NCBI GenBank assembly: GCA_035548835.1
Contig: DASZSB010000213.1
Location: 1 to 64,000, forward strand
Reading direction: 5' to 3'
Source of the DNA: FEN-1219 sp035548835
Lineage (GTDB): Bacteria > Pseudomonadota > Gammaproteobacteria > Steroidobacterales > Rariloculaceae
Length of the DNA stretch: 64,000 bases
Shown piece by piece: positions 44,113 through 53,181 of the stretch (the first letter of the stretch is position 1; each line of letters opens with the position of its first letter). Under the pieces are notes generated by a model. It was not told the DNA's origin, made no database searches, and was given only the letters and a program-made list of their open reading frames with translations. Made by a program: the position numbers and the translations under genes.

Positions 44113-44244
44113 AACAGCGAGAAATCAACGCGATTACGCGCACTCAGCTCGCCGGTCACCTTGTCGGCGACCGTGGAAGTGCTTAAGGCCTGTCTCTTCC
44201 GAGAAGCGAAGAGATGGTCGCCTTACTCTCTTGTTTTTAGATTA

Positions 44245-44261
44245 CCAGCCGAAACAGCTGG
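44245..44261 (-). terminator. Weak hairpin after the repeat-protein gene
   Basis: CCAGC, a 7-base loop and GCTGG, 18 bases past the stop, are followed on the minus strand by TAATCTAAAAA. It is a poor terminator candidate. Confidence 0.25.
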
Positions 44262-44278
44262 CGGCGAATCGCATTCTT

Positions 44279-45115
44279 CTAGGGCTGTAACGACAAAGAC
44301 ACTACAGCAGCATCGGATTGTAGACCGGCAAGTATTATGCCACCTGCCGTGGGCTGAATTCCGACCACTTCGTACGCCCCACCTGTCGCAGGCGCCAAGC
44401 TAGGATCTAACGTAAGCTGGGACGAATAATCAACAGCTACCCCGCCGACGGTGAAGCTCGCCGTGTTCGTGTCCACCCGTTCGACGGTCCCCAAAAGTGC
44501 AACAGGCGACACTCCCGCTACGTATTGCGTCTCGAGCTTCTGTAAAGTCGCTGCGCTGTCTGCTTGCCCGAGTGTCACCAATACGTAATCGCCAATGGCA
44601 ATCGCCGACAGTGCCTCGGTTCCGATGGGAAACTGCTGCCCAAGGACAACAATTGCGCTGCCTTGCGCGGAGCTGTCGATCCTTTCAATCGTTCCCATAG
44701 CCCCAGCTCTGAGGGCGCGGCCATTGCTGCCGCTTTGGCCAAAGACATCGGCAATGGTGACTGCGCGGCCGTTGCTACCGCTCTGACCCCGACCATTGCT
44801 GCCACTCTGGCCGCGGCCGTTGCTGCCGCTTTGGCCAAAGACATCGGCGATGGTGACTGCGCGGCCGTTGCTGCCGCTCTGACCCCGACCGTTGCTGCCA
44901 CTCTGGCCGCGGCCGTTGCTGCCGCTTTGGCCAAGGACGTCGGCGATGGTGACTGCGCGGCCGTTGCTACCGCTCTGACCCCGACCATTGCTGCCACTCT
45001 GGCCGAGAACCGCGCTGCTAGCCTCATCCGCCAGTACGGGGGCAGAGAAAGCCATTGCGAACGACAACGGAGCGATAAGCGCAACGGACCGACTTGAGCG
45101 ACGTAGAGCAGTCAT
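44279..45115 (-). CDS. Secreted octapeptide-repeat protein with DUF5666-like C-terminus
   Basis: The 278-residue protein has a signal peptide (residues 1-29, ending APVLA). Residues 38-133 contain nine exact copies of GQSGSNGR, interrupted three times by AVTIADV plus L or F, giving a higher-order unit of three octapeptides plus one spacer. Residues 138-278 look like tandem small beta-barrels (MGTIERIDSSAQGSAIVVLG, then LLGTVERVDTNTASFTVGG) as in DUF5666 proteins. It should be exported, but no anchor or sorting motif is seen. It is flanked by two DUF6502-like genes on the same strand. Function is unknown. Confidence 0.78.
   Translation of the reverse strand: MTALRRSSRSVALIAPLSFAMAFSAPVLADEASSAVLGQSGSNGRGQSGSNGRAVTIADVLGQSGSNGRGQSGSNGRGQSGSNGRAVTIADVFGQSGSNGRGQSGSNGRGQSGSNGRAVTIADVFGQSGSNGRALRAGAMGTIERIDSSAQGSAIVVLGQQFPIGTEALSAIAIGDYVLVTLGQADSAATLQKLETQYVAGVSPVALLGTVERVDTNTASFTVGGVAVDYSSQLTLDPSLAPATGGAYEVVGIQPTAGGIILAGLQSDAAVVSLSLQP
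44717..45004 (-). repeat. Nested 24-bp coding repeats (nine GQSGSNGR units)
   Basis: The block comprises nine near-identical 24-bp units and three 24-bp spacers, arranged as an imperfect 96-bp super-repeat. All lengths are multiples of three, so gain or loss of units keeps the frame. Confidence 0.9.
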
Positions 45116-45441
45116 AGACGCGAGTCTCTCCGCAAGATCCTTGAATCTGGCTCGGCCATGTGTTTAGTGGCCCCCGCCCGCGAATGCTTGTTATATCAGC
45201 GGGTTATCCTGGCTGTTTAGATCGGACCTGCTCGAGAACGCGGGCGCTTCTGAACAGAATCCGATCTGACGCGACATAACTGGCTTCGGTCGGGATTTTG
45301 TTCCCAAAGTGGAACTGGGTCAAGCTTTTGCGCGCGGGATAGTAAAGACGCTAGAGCGCCATGGCGCGACGCGGCGCCGGCTTCATTGACGTTGCGTTTG
45401 AGTGGCCGCCGAGACAGGCGGTCGTCGAAAGCTTCAGCGAG
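45116..45441. promoter_or_regulatory. 326-base gene-free region upstream of the repeat-protein gene
   Basis: No gene is supported here. It contains a spaced 8-bp inverted repeat (45219-45267) and a short dyad GTTCC-N6-GGAAC (45300-45315). On the minus strand TTGACC followed 17 bases later by CAAAAT, around that dyad, is a possible promoter for the repeat-protein gene. Confidence 0.45.
45219..45267. repeat. Spaced inverted repeat AGATCGGA/TCCGATCT
   Basis: Eight-base exact arms at 45219-45226 and 45260-45267 are separated by 33 bases. It may be an operator pair for a DUF6502-like protein or a stem in a leader RNA. Confidence 0.4.
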
Positions 45442-46335
45442 CTATGTGGGTTGGCGCCCGTCCACGCTCGACGGCGCCGGATGACCAGTGCCGCCGCTGG
45501 GGGCATCTTCCTCAAAATAGTAGATACCCACGCCGACCGTTCTGTCAGCGTCAGTCCATGCATCTCTCGGCAATTCGTGCTCTCCTACCCATTGGTTTGT
45601 ATCCAGCACGAAGGTCTCGGCCCGACTCCTCACCCAACTTTTGAAAGCCCGGATATCCTCGTTGCTGAGGTGGTCGGACCAGACTGTTCGCTCAATACGG
45701 CTCTCTTGGATCTGTTCTTCCCGAGTCGAATTCGGCTGCTGCCGCAGGCTGGCGTTGTGTACCAAGGTGCTACCGAGATTCCCGAAAGCGAACGCAATCC
45801 CTCTAACGAAATCATCGTTGAACTTGGTTGGAAAGTAGTAAGCCTCGTGAGCCAGCAGTCGCCCCTCCTCATCTTCCGAGGCACTTCCCGCAAGTAAAAG
45901 TGATGCTCTAATCGCTCCGACGGGGATGTCCCCGCCGTATTTTGCTACCAGCGCAGCGAAACTCCCGGGACCATCGGCAGCTAGCGGTCTTGGACGCCCC
46001 GGAGCTTCACAGAATTCCGGGTCGTGATGCCAGAAATGCAGAATGCTGTTCAGCGGGCTGGTCTCCATGCTGGGAGTCCATTTCTCCGCACTAAGATCCT
46101 TGCGCAACTCACCTACCTGTTTGCGCGAGATACCTGTGATCGCAGATACGCGGGATACGTTTGTGGGGCGTCCGCGGAGGCCGTATTCCTGTGTGGCAAC
46201 ATCCACAAACACACTCTTTGCGACATTGCTGAACTCAGAATAGCCAATGCCGCCCCTGAGCATTAGACGCACAATCGGCCTAAGCATCGCAGCGAGTGAC
46301 GCGAGCCACGTCTGATGGGGTTGAGCGCGCATCAT
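45442..46335 (-). CDS. DUF6502-like protein, copy 2
   Basis: The 297-residue paralogue of the gene at 43291 shares LRPIVRLMLRGGIGYSEFSN, the helix-turn-helix-like NVSRVSAITGISRKQVGELR and the C-terminal VGVGIYYF, then has an extra tail of about 20 residues. The middle parts diverge strongly, so these are old paralogues rather than a recent duplication. It begins seven bases after the ligA stop and may be read through from ligA. A regulatory role toward the repeat-protein gene is inference. Confidence 0.72.
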   Translation of the reverse strand: MMRAQPHQTWLASLAAMLRPIVRLMLRGGIGYSEFSNVAKSVFVDVATQEYGLRGRPTNVSRVSAITGISRKQVGELRKDLSAEKWTPSMETSPLNSILHFWHHDPEFCEAPGRPRPLAADGPGSFAALVAKYGGDIPVGAIRASLLLAGSASEDEEGRLLAHEAYYFPTKFNDDFVRGIAFAFGNLGSTLVHNASLRQQPNSTREEQIQESRIERTVWSDHLSNEDIRAFKSWVRSRAETFVLDTNQWVGEHELPRDAWTDADRTVGVGIYYFEEDAPSGGTGHPAPSSVDGRQPT

Positions 46336-46342
46336 GCTAGCG

Positions 46343-48391
46343 CTAGTTGCGTCTCAGCACTTCCAAGAGCTTGGCCTCAGGCCATGTTGGGATTGCTAAG
46401 GATAGCGCCTTATCCAGTTTTGATCCGGCGTCGATTCCCGCAACTACAACGTCCGTCTTCTTGGACACTGAGCCCGCAACCTTGGCCCCGAGCGCTTGCA
46501 GTCGCGCCTTCGCCTCGTCGCGGGTCATGCTACTCAGAGTTCCTGTGATCACAAAGGTCTTGCCGAGTAGAGGCAGGTTTTCTCGCCGAGTCCGTTTCGT
46601 GGCAGGCCAGTCGACGCCGGCGGCCCGCAGCTTGTGTATGACATCCAGGTTGTGTCGTTCGCGAAAGAACGCACGGATATTGGCCGCGACAATGGGGCCA
46701 ATGTCCGGCACCCGTTGCAGGCGCTCCTCGTCTGCGCTGATCAACTCCTCGAGGGATTCGAAGTCGTTCGCGAGAGCAAGCGCCGTGGCTTCGCCCACGT
46801 CTGCAATTCCAAGCGCGTACAGGAATCGTGCGTAGGTCGTGTCCTTGCTCTTGGCGAGGGCAGCGAGGAGCTTGGATGCGGACTTTTCGCCGAGGTGCTC
46901 CAATTCCGCCAGCTGTTCCTGTGTCAGGGCGTAGAGGTCCGCGGGCGTTTCAACCAGCCCACCGTCGACCAGTTGGTCGACGAGCTTTGGGCCGAATCCC
47001 TCTATGTTCAGCGCGCGTCGGGACGCAAAGTGCCGGATCGACTCCTTCCGTTGCGCAGGGCAGTAGAGTCCGCCCACACAACGCGCAATCGCCTCTCCTT
47101 CGCTGCGCTCGACATCCGAGCCACAGACCGGGCAATGCAACGGCAGTGAGACGGTGCGGGCATCCGCCGGGCGCCGCTCGAGCACGACTTTGACGACCTC
47201 GGGAATGACGTCTCCTGCGCGACGCACCACCACGGCGTCGCCGATCCGAACATCCTTGCGCTGTAGTTCGTCCATGTTGTGTAGCGTGGCGTTGCTGATG
47301 GTGACGCCGCCGACGAAGATCGGTTCGAGTCTCGCGACCGGAGTCAAAGCACCGGTCCGGCCCACCTGGAATTCCACGTCCCGAACGATGGTCGTTTCCT
47401 CCTGCGCAGGAAACTTGTGCGCCACGGCCCAGCGCGGCGCACGGGATACAAAGCCGAGTTCCTCCTGCCAGCGGAGGTTGTTCACTTTGTATACGACGCC
47501 ATCGATTTCGTAGGGTAATTTCTGTCTTTTCTGCCCGATATTCGAGTAATAGGCCAAACAGCCCGAAATTCCTTCTACCAACTTGGCCTCGGGACTCGTG
47601 CGGAGACCGAAATCATGGAGGGACCGAATGATCTCCCTCTGCTCGCGGATTTCCAGCGTGCCCTCCGTGACCTCTCCCAGCGCGTAGAAGCAGGCCTCCA
47701 GGGGCCGCTGCGCCGTCAGCCTGGGATCGAGCTGCCGCAGGCTTCCCGCCGCGGCATTGCGTGGGTTGACGAACAACTTTTCGCCGATCTCGAGGGCGCG
47801 CCTGTTCAGCTCTTCGAAACCCTTCTTCGTCATGAAGATTTCGCCCCGCACCTCGAGGACGGCCGGGATCTTCGGGCCTCGCAGCCGCAGCGGGATCGAT
47901 CTGATCGTACGAACGTTGTGGGTGATGTCCTCCCCTGTCATGCCGTCGCCGCGTGTGGCGCCGAAGACGAGCTCGCCTTTTTCGTAGCGCAGGCTCACGG
48001 CCGTGCCATCGAGCTTGGGCTCCGCCCAATACGCCACGTGATCCACGACGATATCTGCCGAGGCGAGGCGTTCCCGAACCCGTTTGTCGAAGGCCTCGAG
48101 CTCCGTGTCGTTGAACACGTTTTCGAGGGACAGCATCGGCTTCGTGTGCTGGACCTCGCGGAACTCGCCGAGCTTGGCCGTTCCGACGCGTTGCGTCGGG
48201 GAGTCCGGCGTCACGAGCTCAGGATGCTCGCGCTCCAGGTCCTGCAATCGCCGGAACAGCCGATCGTACTCGGCATCGGAGACGGTGGGATCGTCGAGGA
48301 CGTAATAGCGATAGTTGTGCTCGTCGATCGCTTTGCGCAGCTTGGCTGCTTCGGATTGCAATTTCGACACGTCCGAGTCCGAACCTGCCAC
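46343..48391 (-). CDS. ligA: NAD-dependent DNA ligase
   Basis: LigA seals nicks in replication and repair. The 682-residue protein has the N-terminal Ia domain, the adenylation lysine Lys126 in YWAEPKLDGTAVSLRYEKG, the OB fold, the four-cysteine zinc finger (CPVCGSDV and later GGLYCPAQR), helix-hairpin-helix repeats and a C-terminal BRCT domain (LLGKTFVITGTLSSMTRDEA). It follows zipA by 14 bases. Confidence 0.97.
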   Translation of the reverse strand: MAGSDSDVSKLQSEAAKLRKAIDEHNYRYYVLDDPTVSDAEYDRLFRRLQDLEREHPELVTPDSPTQRVGTAKLGEFREVQHTKPMLSLENVFNDTELEAFDKRVRERLASADIVVDHVAYWAEPKLDGTAVSLRYEKGELVFGATRGDGMTGEDITHNVRTIRSIPLRLRGPKIPAVLEVRGEIFMTKKGFEELNRRALEIGEKLFVNPRNAAAGSLRQLDPRLTAQRPLEACFYALGEVTEGTLEIREQREIIRSLHDFGLRTSPEAKLVEGISGCLAYYSNIGQKRQKLPYEIDGVVYKVNNLRWQEELGFVSRAPRWAVAHKFPAQEETTIVRDVEFQVGRTGALTPVARLEPIFVGGVTISNATLHNMDELQRKDVRIGDAVVVRRAGDVIPEVVKVVLERRPADARTVSLPLHCPVCGSDVERSEGEAIARCVGGLYCPAQRKESIRHFASRRALNIEGFGPKLVDQLVDGGLVETPADLYALTQEQLAELEHLGEKSASKLLAALAKSKDTTYARFLYALGIADVGEATALALANDFESLEELISADEERLQRVPDIGPIVAANIRAFFRERHNLDVIHKLRAAGVDWPATKRTRRENLPLLGKTFVITGTLSSMTRDEAKARLQALGAKVAGSVSKKTDVVVAGIDAGSKLDKALSLAIPTWPEAKLLEVLRRN

Positions 48392-48405
48392 GTTTGCCGC
48401 CGGCT

Positions 48406-49041
48406 TCAGCGCCGCTCGGACTGGTGCCGGTATTCGATGATCTCTTCGCGCAGGTACCGCTCGCGCTGACTGCTCCAGGAGCTGCCGCGTTCGTCGAAAA
48501 GATCGGCCGCGAGCTCCACGGACAACGCGCGCGCCGTCTCCACCATCGCGTCGAACCGAGCAACCGGGTCACCGGCGCCGGGCAGCACGATGAAGAAGCT
48601 GAGTCCGGCGATCGTATTGCCCTCGAGGTTGTTCAGGTCGAAGGACCCCGGCTCCGTGAGGCTCGCAACGCTGAATGCCTCCTTCAAGGTTCCGAGGCCC
48701 TGGTGGAAGATCGCGTAGCGGCCGTGGTCGAGGCCGGCGCGGCGCAGTGCCTGAACGGCTCTATCCATAGGCAGCTCCCCTTCGCGCGGGATGAGCCGGA
48801 GCGCGACCACGCGGTCTGGTCCGTGCCGGGCCGCGGACTCCTCGGCAACCACTTCGACCAGAGGCTCAGGCTCCGACACGGGCGCTGGTGGCTCGCCGTC
48901 GATGCTGGGCTCCGTCCGCGGCACGCGCTGCTGCAGGCGTTGCGCGAACAACGGCCAACGAACGATGCCGCGATTCCAGAGATAAATCCCGGCTACCAAC
49001 AGGGCCCCAAGCCCCAGCAGTATCCAGCGTAGGTCCCACAT
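48406..49041 (-). CDS. zipA: Cell division protein ZipA
   Basis: ZipA tethers FtsZ to the inner membrane. The 211-residue product has an N-terminal anchor (residues 4-22, LRWILLGLGALLVAGIYLW), a short Pro/Glu-rich linker and a C-terminal FtsZ-binding fold (GRYAIFHQGLGTLKEAFSVA, then AGLSFFIVLPGAGDPVARFD). It is much shorter than the E. coli protein, mainly in the linker. The smc-zipA-ligA order is the usual gammaproteobacterial one. Confidence 0.93.
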   Translation of the reverse strand: MWDLRWILLGLGALLVAGIYLWNRGIVRWPLFAQRLQQRVPRTEPSIDGEPPAPVSEPEPLVEVVAEESAARHGPDRVVALRLIPREGELPMDRAVQALRRAGLDHGRYAIFHQGLGTLKEAFSVASLTEPGSFDLNNLEGNTIAGLSFFIVLPGAGDPVARFDAMVETARALSVELAADLFDERGSSWSSQRERYLREEIIEYRHQSERR

Positions 49042-49050
49042 AAGCCGACG

Positions 49051-52000
49051 TTACATGGCCGCGAGTCTGACCGCTTCGTCGATATCCACGGCGACCATCC
49101 GCGACACGCCTGGTTCCTGCATCGTCACGCCGGTGAGCTGATGCATCGCTTCCATCGTTGTCTTGTTGTGCGTGATGATCACGAACTGAACGCGCTCGGA
49201 CATTTCCTTGACGATCTCGGAGAAACGACCGACGTTCGCATCGTCCAGCGGCGCGTCGACCTCGTCGAGCAGGCAGAAGGGCGCGGGATTCAGCTCGAAG
49301 ATGGAGAACACGAGCGCGACGGCGGTAAGCGCCTTCTCGCCGCCCGAGAGCAGGTGAATCGTGCTGTTCTTCTTGCCCGGCGGGCGCGCCATGATGGTAA
49401 CGCCGGCCGCGAGCACATCCTCGCCATCCATCTCGAGGTACGCGTGACCGCCGCCGAAGAGCCGCGGGAACAGCCGCTGCAGCCCCTGGTTGGCCTTGTC
49501 GAACGTCTCCTTGAAGCGCGTGCGTGTCTCGCGGTCGATCTTGCGGATCGCGTTCTCGAGCGTTTCGAGCGCTTCGGTGAGGTCGGCGAACTGGGCGTCG
49601 AGATACTTCTTGCGCTCCGACTGCTCCTGGAACTCGTCGATAGCCGCCAGATTGATCGCGCCCAGGCGCTGGATCTTGCGTTCGAGCTGCTCGAAGGTCT
49701 CGTGCCATACGGCTTCCGTCGCATCGGCTGCCAGCCCCGCGGTGATCTCCTCGAGCGCAAAGCCCGTAGCCGCAAACTGCTCGGCCACCGTCTCGGCGCG
49801 GACCTGCGATTCGCGCGCGGCAAGCCTGACGTTGTCGGCGAGCTCGCGAAGCTCGTTGACGACCTTTTGCCGATCGTTGCGCTGCTGCTCCGTTTCGCGC
49901 AGCTGCGCGTCGATCTCGTCCATGGCCGCGCGCGCTTTGCCGAGATCGGCCTCGACGACGAGACGTTCGTCGAGCTTTGCCGTGAGGGCCTGCTGATCGG
50001 CCTGGAGCGGATCACCCGCCGCTTCGATCGATGCGCGCAGCTCCTGCTGACGCCGCGTCAGATGCCCGAGCTGGCTCTGCACTCGCACCAACGCCGCGTT
50101 CGCCGATTCCTTCGAGCTGCGGCGCGACTCGACTTTGATGGCGATCGCCTGCGCCGCCTCACGATGCTCCTCGGCCCGAGCCCGCGCCACGGCGAGCCTC
50201 TCGTGATGCTCCTGTCGTTGCCGCTCGAACTCTTCCCGGCTCGCTGCGACGTCCGCGTGGCGCGCGACAGCGGTCGCGCGGCGCAGCCGACTCTCCTCGA
50301 GCGCCGAAACGAGCGTCTCCCGCTCGGCGTCCAGGTCGGCTACGACGCGGTCGAGCGTGACGCCGCGCTGCCGCGCACGTTCGAGCTCTGCGCGAGTGGT
50401 GCCGAGTCTCGCCTTCGTATCCGAGAACAGCTCCTGACGACGGGTGGCTTCCGCTTGCGCCTGGACGCGCGCCTCCTCGAGGCGCCCGAGCTGAAAGCGC
50501 GTGTCGGCCAGCGCCTTCGCGACCTCGTCCACACGGCGCGCCGTCGCAGCGGCCTGCTCGCGCAGGCGCTTGATCTCGTCGCCGCGTGCAATGACGCCCG
50601 CCTGGGGGTCGTCGCCGCGATTCATGCGAATCCAGTGCCGCCCCACCCAGATGCCATCACGGGTCACGAACGACTCGCCGTCGGCGAGCGAATGCCGCGC
50701 CGCCAAGGCCGCCGGCAACGACTCCACAACGCGAACGCCGGCGAGCAGTGCGGCGACCGCCGGAGGCGCCTGCATTTTCGCCAACAGACTGTCGGCGGGC
50801 ACACCAAGCGTGCTGCTGCCTTCGTCCTCGATCAGCGAGAGGCCGCCGTCCGTCACGTCGGACAGGCTGGCCGCGACGCCGTCGAGGCTCTTGATGCGCA
50901 CGGCCTGCAGATACGGTCCGAGCGCGGTCTCGACGGCGCGCTCCCATCCGGCTTCGACGACGAGGTCCTGCGCGAGGCGGCGCCGCTCGTCGAGCGACTG
51001 ACTCTTGAGCCACCGATTGACCTGTTCGCTCGATTTGCCGAGCGAGGCTTCCTGCAGAGCTTCCAGCGACGTCAGACGGCCGCGGTCCGTCTGCAGGTTC
51101 TCGCGCAACTGATCCAGATGCGACGAGACTTTCGTCTCCTGCTCGCGCAGCTGCTGAATCTGCTGCCACACCGTGTCGAGCGCGCGAACCGCGTCCTCGC
51201 ACGCCGCCGACAGCCGCTCCTCGTTGCCGATCAGAGTCTCGAGCCGCTGCTCGAGATCGACGAAACTCAGGCCCGCGCGTTCCTCGACGTGCTTCTGCCG
51301 TTCCTTCTCGAGCCGCTGGCTCTGCGCAGCCAGTTGCTCGAGGCGTGTGTCCTCGACGTGGATCGAGCTCTCGACGGTCGCGAGTTCTTCGCTGCTGTGC
51401 GTCCAGCGCTCCCGCCACTGCTCCATGGCGCGCTCTGCCTCTTCTAGCGCCTGCTGCGAGCTGCGCTGCGCGGAATAGGCCTGCTCGAGCCCCGGGCCGA
51501 GCTCGCTCAGGATCTGCTCGAGCTGGGCGAGCTCGAGCTGATCCTTCTCGATGTGCGCGGTGATCTCGGCCACCTGCGCGTCGGTGTTCTGCAAATCCTC
51601 CGATTGTCGCTGGATCAGCTCCCTGCGGTGCTGAACCGACTGCTCGAGACGCGCGATCTCAGAGCCCACGCGGTAGTAGTTGCCCTGTACCGTGCTGAAG
51701 CGTTCGTTGCGATCGGCGAGCTCGACGCGCAGTTTCTCGAGCGTGGCCTCGGCGGACCGCTGGGCGGTGATCGCGGCTTCGAGCGCGAGCTGCTTCTCGC
51801 GCAGCGCGTGCTCCTGCTCCGCTACCTCCGCTCGCAACGTGCGCAAACGCAGCGCCAGCAACTCGGCGTTCACCTTGCGCTGTTCCGACTTCAGGGTCTT
51901 GAACCTCTCGGCATCCCTGGCCTGCTTCTGCAGATGCGCGAGTTGTTTGTCGATCTCTTCGCGCAGGTCGGACAACCGCTCGAGATTTTCCCGCGTATGC

Positions 52001-52554
52001 TGGATCCGGTGCTCCGTCTCGCGGCGGCGCTCCTTGTACTTCGAGATGCCGGCCGCCTCTTCGAGGAACGAACGCAACTCCTCGGGTTTGGCCTCGACGA
52101 GCCGCGAGATCATGCCTTGCTCGATGATCGAGTAGCCGTGCGAGCCGACGCCGGTACCGAGCAGGATGTGCGTGATGTCCTTGCGGCGGCAACGGGTGTT
52201 GTTCAGGTAGTACTGCGACGTTCCGTCGCGCGAGACCACGCGACGCACTGCCACTTCGTTGTAGCCGGCGAACGCGCCCGTAATGGTGCCGTCGGAATTG
52301 TCGAACGTCAGCTCGATGCTCGCCACGCCCACGGGTTTGCGGTTCGCCGAGCCGTTGAAGATGACATCCACCATGGAATCGCCGCGCAGCGTCTTCGCGG
52401 ACGCTTCCCCGAGCACCCAGCGAATGCCGTCGATGACGTTGGATTTTCCGCACCCGTTCGGGCCGACGATACCCATCAGGTTGCTTGGGAACTTGATGGT
52501 CGTGGGATCGACGAAAGTCTTGAAGCCCGAAAGCTTGATCTTACTCAGGCGCAA
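49051..52554 (-). CDS. smc: Chromosome segregation ATPase SMC
   Basis: SMC forms the condensin ring with ScpA and ScpB (38184-39900). The 1167-residue protein has Walker A VGPNGCGKSNVIDGIRW, a long coiled coil, a central hinge (about 500-660, ending GVIARGDEIKRLREQ), a second coiled coil, the signature LLSGGEKALTAVALVFSIFE and Walker B FCLLDEVDAPLDDANVGRF. The start is a TTG at 52554, placed so the protein begins with the conserved LRLSKIKLSGFKTFVDPT; the frame is open further to 52593. It is divergent from queF. Confidence 0.95.
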   Translation of the reverse strand: MRLSKIKLSGFKTFVDPTTIKFPSNLMGIVGPNGCGKSNVIDGIRWVLGEASAKTLRGDSMVDVIFNGSANRKPVGVASIELTFDNSDGTITGAFAGYNEVAVRRVVSRDGTSQYYLNNTRCRRKDITHILLGTGVGSHGYSIIEQGMISRLVEAKPEELRSFLEEAAGISKYKERRRETEHRIQHTRENLERLSDLREEIDKQLAHLQKQARDAERFKTLKSEQRKVNAELLALRLRTLRAEVAEQEHALREKQLALEAAITAQRSAEATLEKLRVELADRNERFSTVQGNYYRVGSEIARLEQSVQHRRELIQRQSEDLQNTDAQVAEITAHIEKDQLELAQLEQILSELGPGLEQAYSAQRSSQQALEEAERAMEQWRERWTHSSEELATVESSIHVEDTRLEQLAAQSQRLEKERQKHVEERAGLSFVDLEQRLETLIGNEERLSAACEDAVRALDTVWQQIQQLREQETKVSSHLDQLRENLQTDRGRLTSLEALQEASLGKSSEQVNRWLKSQSLDERRRLAQDLVVEAGWERAVETALGPYLQAVRIKSLDGVAASLSDVTDGGLSLIEDEGSSTLGVPADSLLAKMQAPPAVAALLAGVRVVESLPAALAARHSLADGESFVTRDGIWVGRHWIRMNRGDDPQAGVIARGDEIKRLREQAAATARRVDEVAKALADTRFQLGRLEEARVQAQAEATRRQELFSDTKARLGTTRAELERARQRGVTLDRVVADLDAERETLVSALEESRLRRATAVARHADVAASREEFERQRQEHHERLAVARARAEEHREAAQAIAIKVESRRSSKESANAALVRVQSQLGHLTRRQQELRASIEAAGDPLQADQQALTAKLDERLVVEADLGKARAAMDEIDAQLRETEQQRNDRQKVVNELRELADNVRLAARESQVRAETVAEQFAATGFALEEITAGLAADATEAVWHETFEQLERKIQRLGAINLAAIDEFQEQSERKKYLDAQFADLTEALETLENAIRKIDRETRTRFKETFDKANQGLQRLFPRLFGGGHAYLEMDGEDVLAAGVTIMARPPGKKNSTIHLLSGGEKALTAVALVFSIFELNPAPFCLLDEVDAPLDDANVGRFSEIVKEMSERVQFVIITHNKTTMEAMHQLTGVTMQEPGVSRMVAVDIDEAVRLAAM

Positions 52555-52634
52555 TGGATAACCCCGTGGTGGTCGAGCAAGGCACGGCCGCAATAGCCGC
52601 CTCGACGCCCGTAGTGTAAATTAAAAAACAATCT

Positions 52635-52662
52635 GAAAGCGACGGCCGCACGAGTCGCTTTC
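52635..52662. repeat. 9-bp inverted repeat in the smc/queF gap
   Basis: GAAAGCGAC and GTCGCTTTC flank a 10-base loop, just after an AT-rich block (52617-52634) that probably holds the divergent promoters. It may be an operator or a queF leader hairpin. Confidence 0.4.
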
Positions 52663-52686
52663 ACCACTCATCCGGAAGCTTCCACA

Positions 52687-53103
52687 GTGGCTCGCAAGCC
52701 CACTCCTCGGCTGTCGACGAAGATCCTCGAGACGTTCCCGAATCCGCAGCCGGATCGTGACTACACGATACGCATGCGCCTACCCGAGTTCACCTGTCTC
52801 TGTCCGAAGACGGGGCAGCCTGACTTTGCCACGCTGCACCTGGAATACGTGCCCGATCGCACGTGCGTGGAGCTGAAATCGCTGAAGCTCTACATCTGGT
52901 CGTTCAGGAACGAGGGCGCGTTCCATGAGGCAGTCACTAATCGCATCCTGGACGACCTCGTGAGCCTGACCCGGCCGCGATTCATGCGGCTGACGGCCGA
53001 CTTCAACGTGCGCGGTGGAATCTTCACGACCGTAGTCGCCGAGCATCGGCACCCGGGCTGGACCCCGGCGACCCGCGTCGACCTCCCCTCCTCCGCCGGC
53101 TGA
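52687..53103 (+). CDS. queF: NADPH-dependent 7-cyano-7-deazaguanine reductase, short type
   Basis: QueF reduces preQ0 to preQ1 in queuosine synthesis. The 138-residue product is the short type I form with the catalytic cysteine in FTCLCPKTGQPDFATLHL, followed by CVELKSLKLYIWSFRNEGAF and the FHEAVTNRIL motif. It starts with GTG. No other queuosine gene is nearby, although gluQ at 53953 acts on queuosine-containing tRNA-Asp. Confidence 0.94.
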   Translation: MARKPTPRLSTKILETFPNPQPDRDYTIRMRLPEFTCLCPKTGQPDFATLHLEYVPDRTCVELKSLKLYIWSFRNEGAFHEAVTNRILDDLVSLTRPRFMRLTADFNVRGGIFTTVVAEHRHPGWTPATRVDLPSSAG

Positions 53104-53136
53104 TGCCGGAACCCTTCCTCTGCTGCCATAGCTCTG

Positions 53137-53142
53137 TATAAT
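53137..53142 (+). promoter_or_regulatory. Consensus -10 box for dksA
   Basis: TATAAT lies 40 bases before the dksA ATG. A weak -35 (TTCCTC at 53115-53120) is 16 bases upstream. Confidence 0.6.
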
Positions 53143-53181
53143 CGCCGGCTCGTTTTCTGAAGGGTCTTGGAGGCCAAGGCC

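Noticed and set aside
44717..45004. CRISPR-like regular repeats
   Set aside because: The spacers are identical to each other, the units are 24 bp and in frame, and no cas genes are near. This is a protein-coding repeat.
44564..45097. 177-codon plus-strand frame with Ala-rich repeats over the octapeptide gene
   Set aside because: The repeats are an inevitable antisense reading of the 24-bp units. The minus-strand reading has a signal peptide and a recognisable C-terminal domain.
45361..45897. 178-codon plus-strand frame beside and over DUF6502 copy 2
   Set aside because: It is antisense to a better supported gene, and neither a ribosome site nor family similarity is seen.
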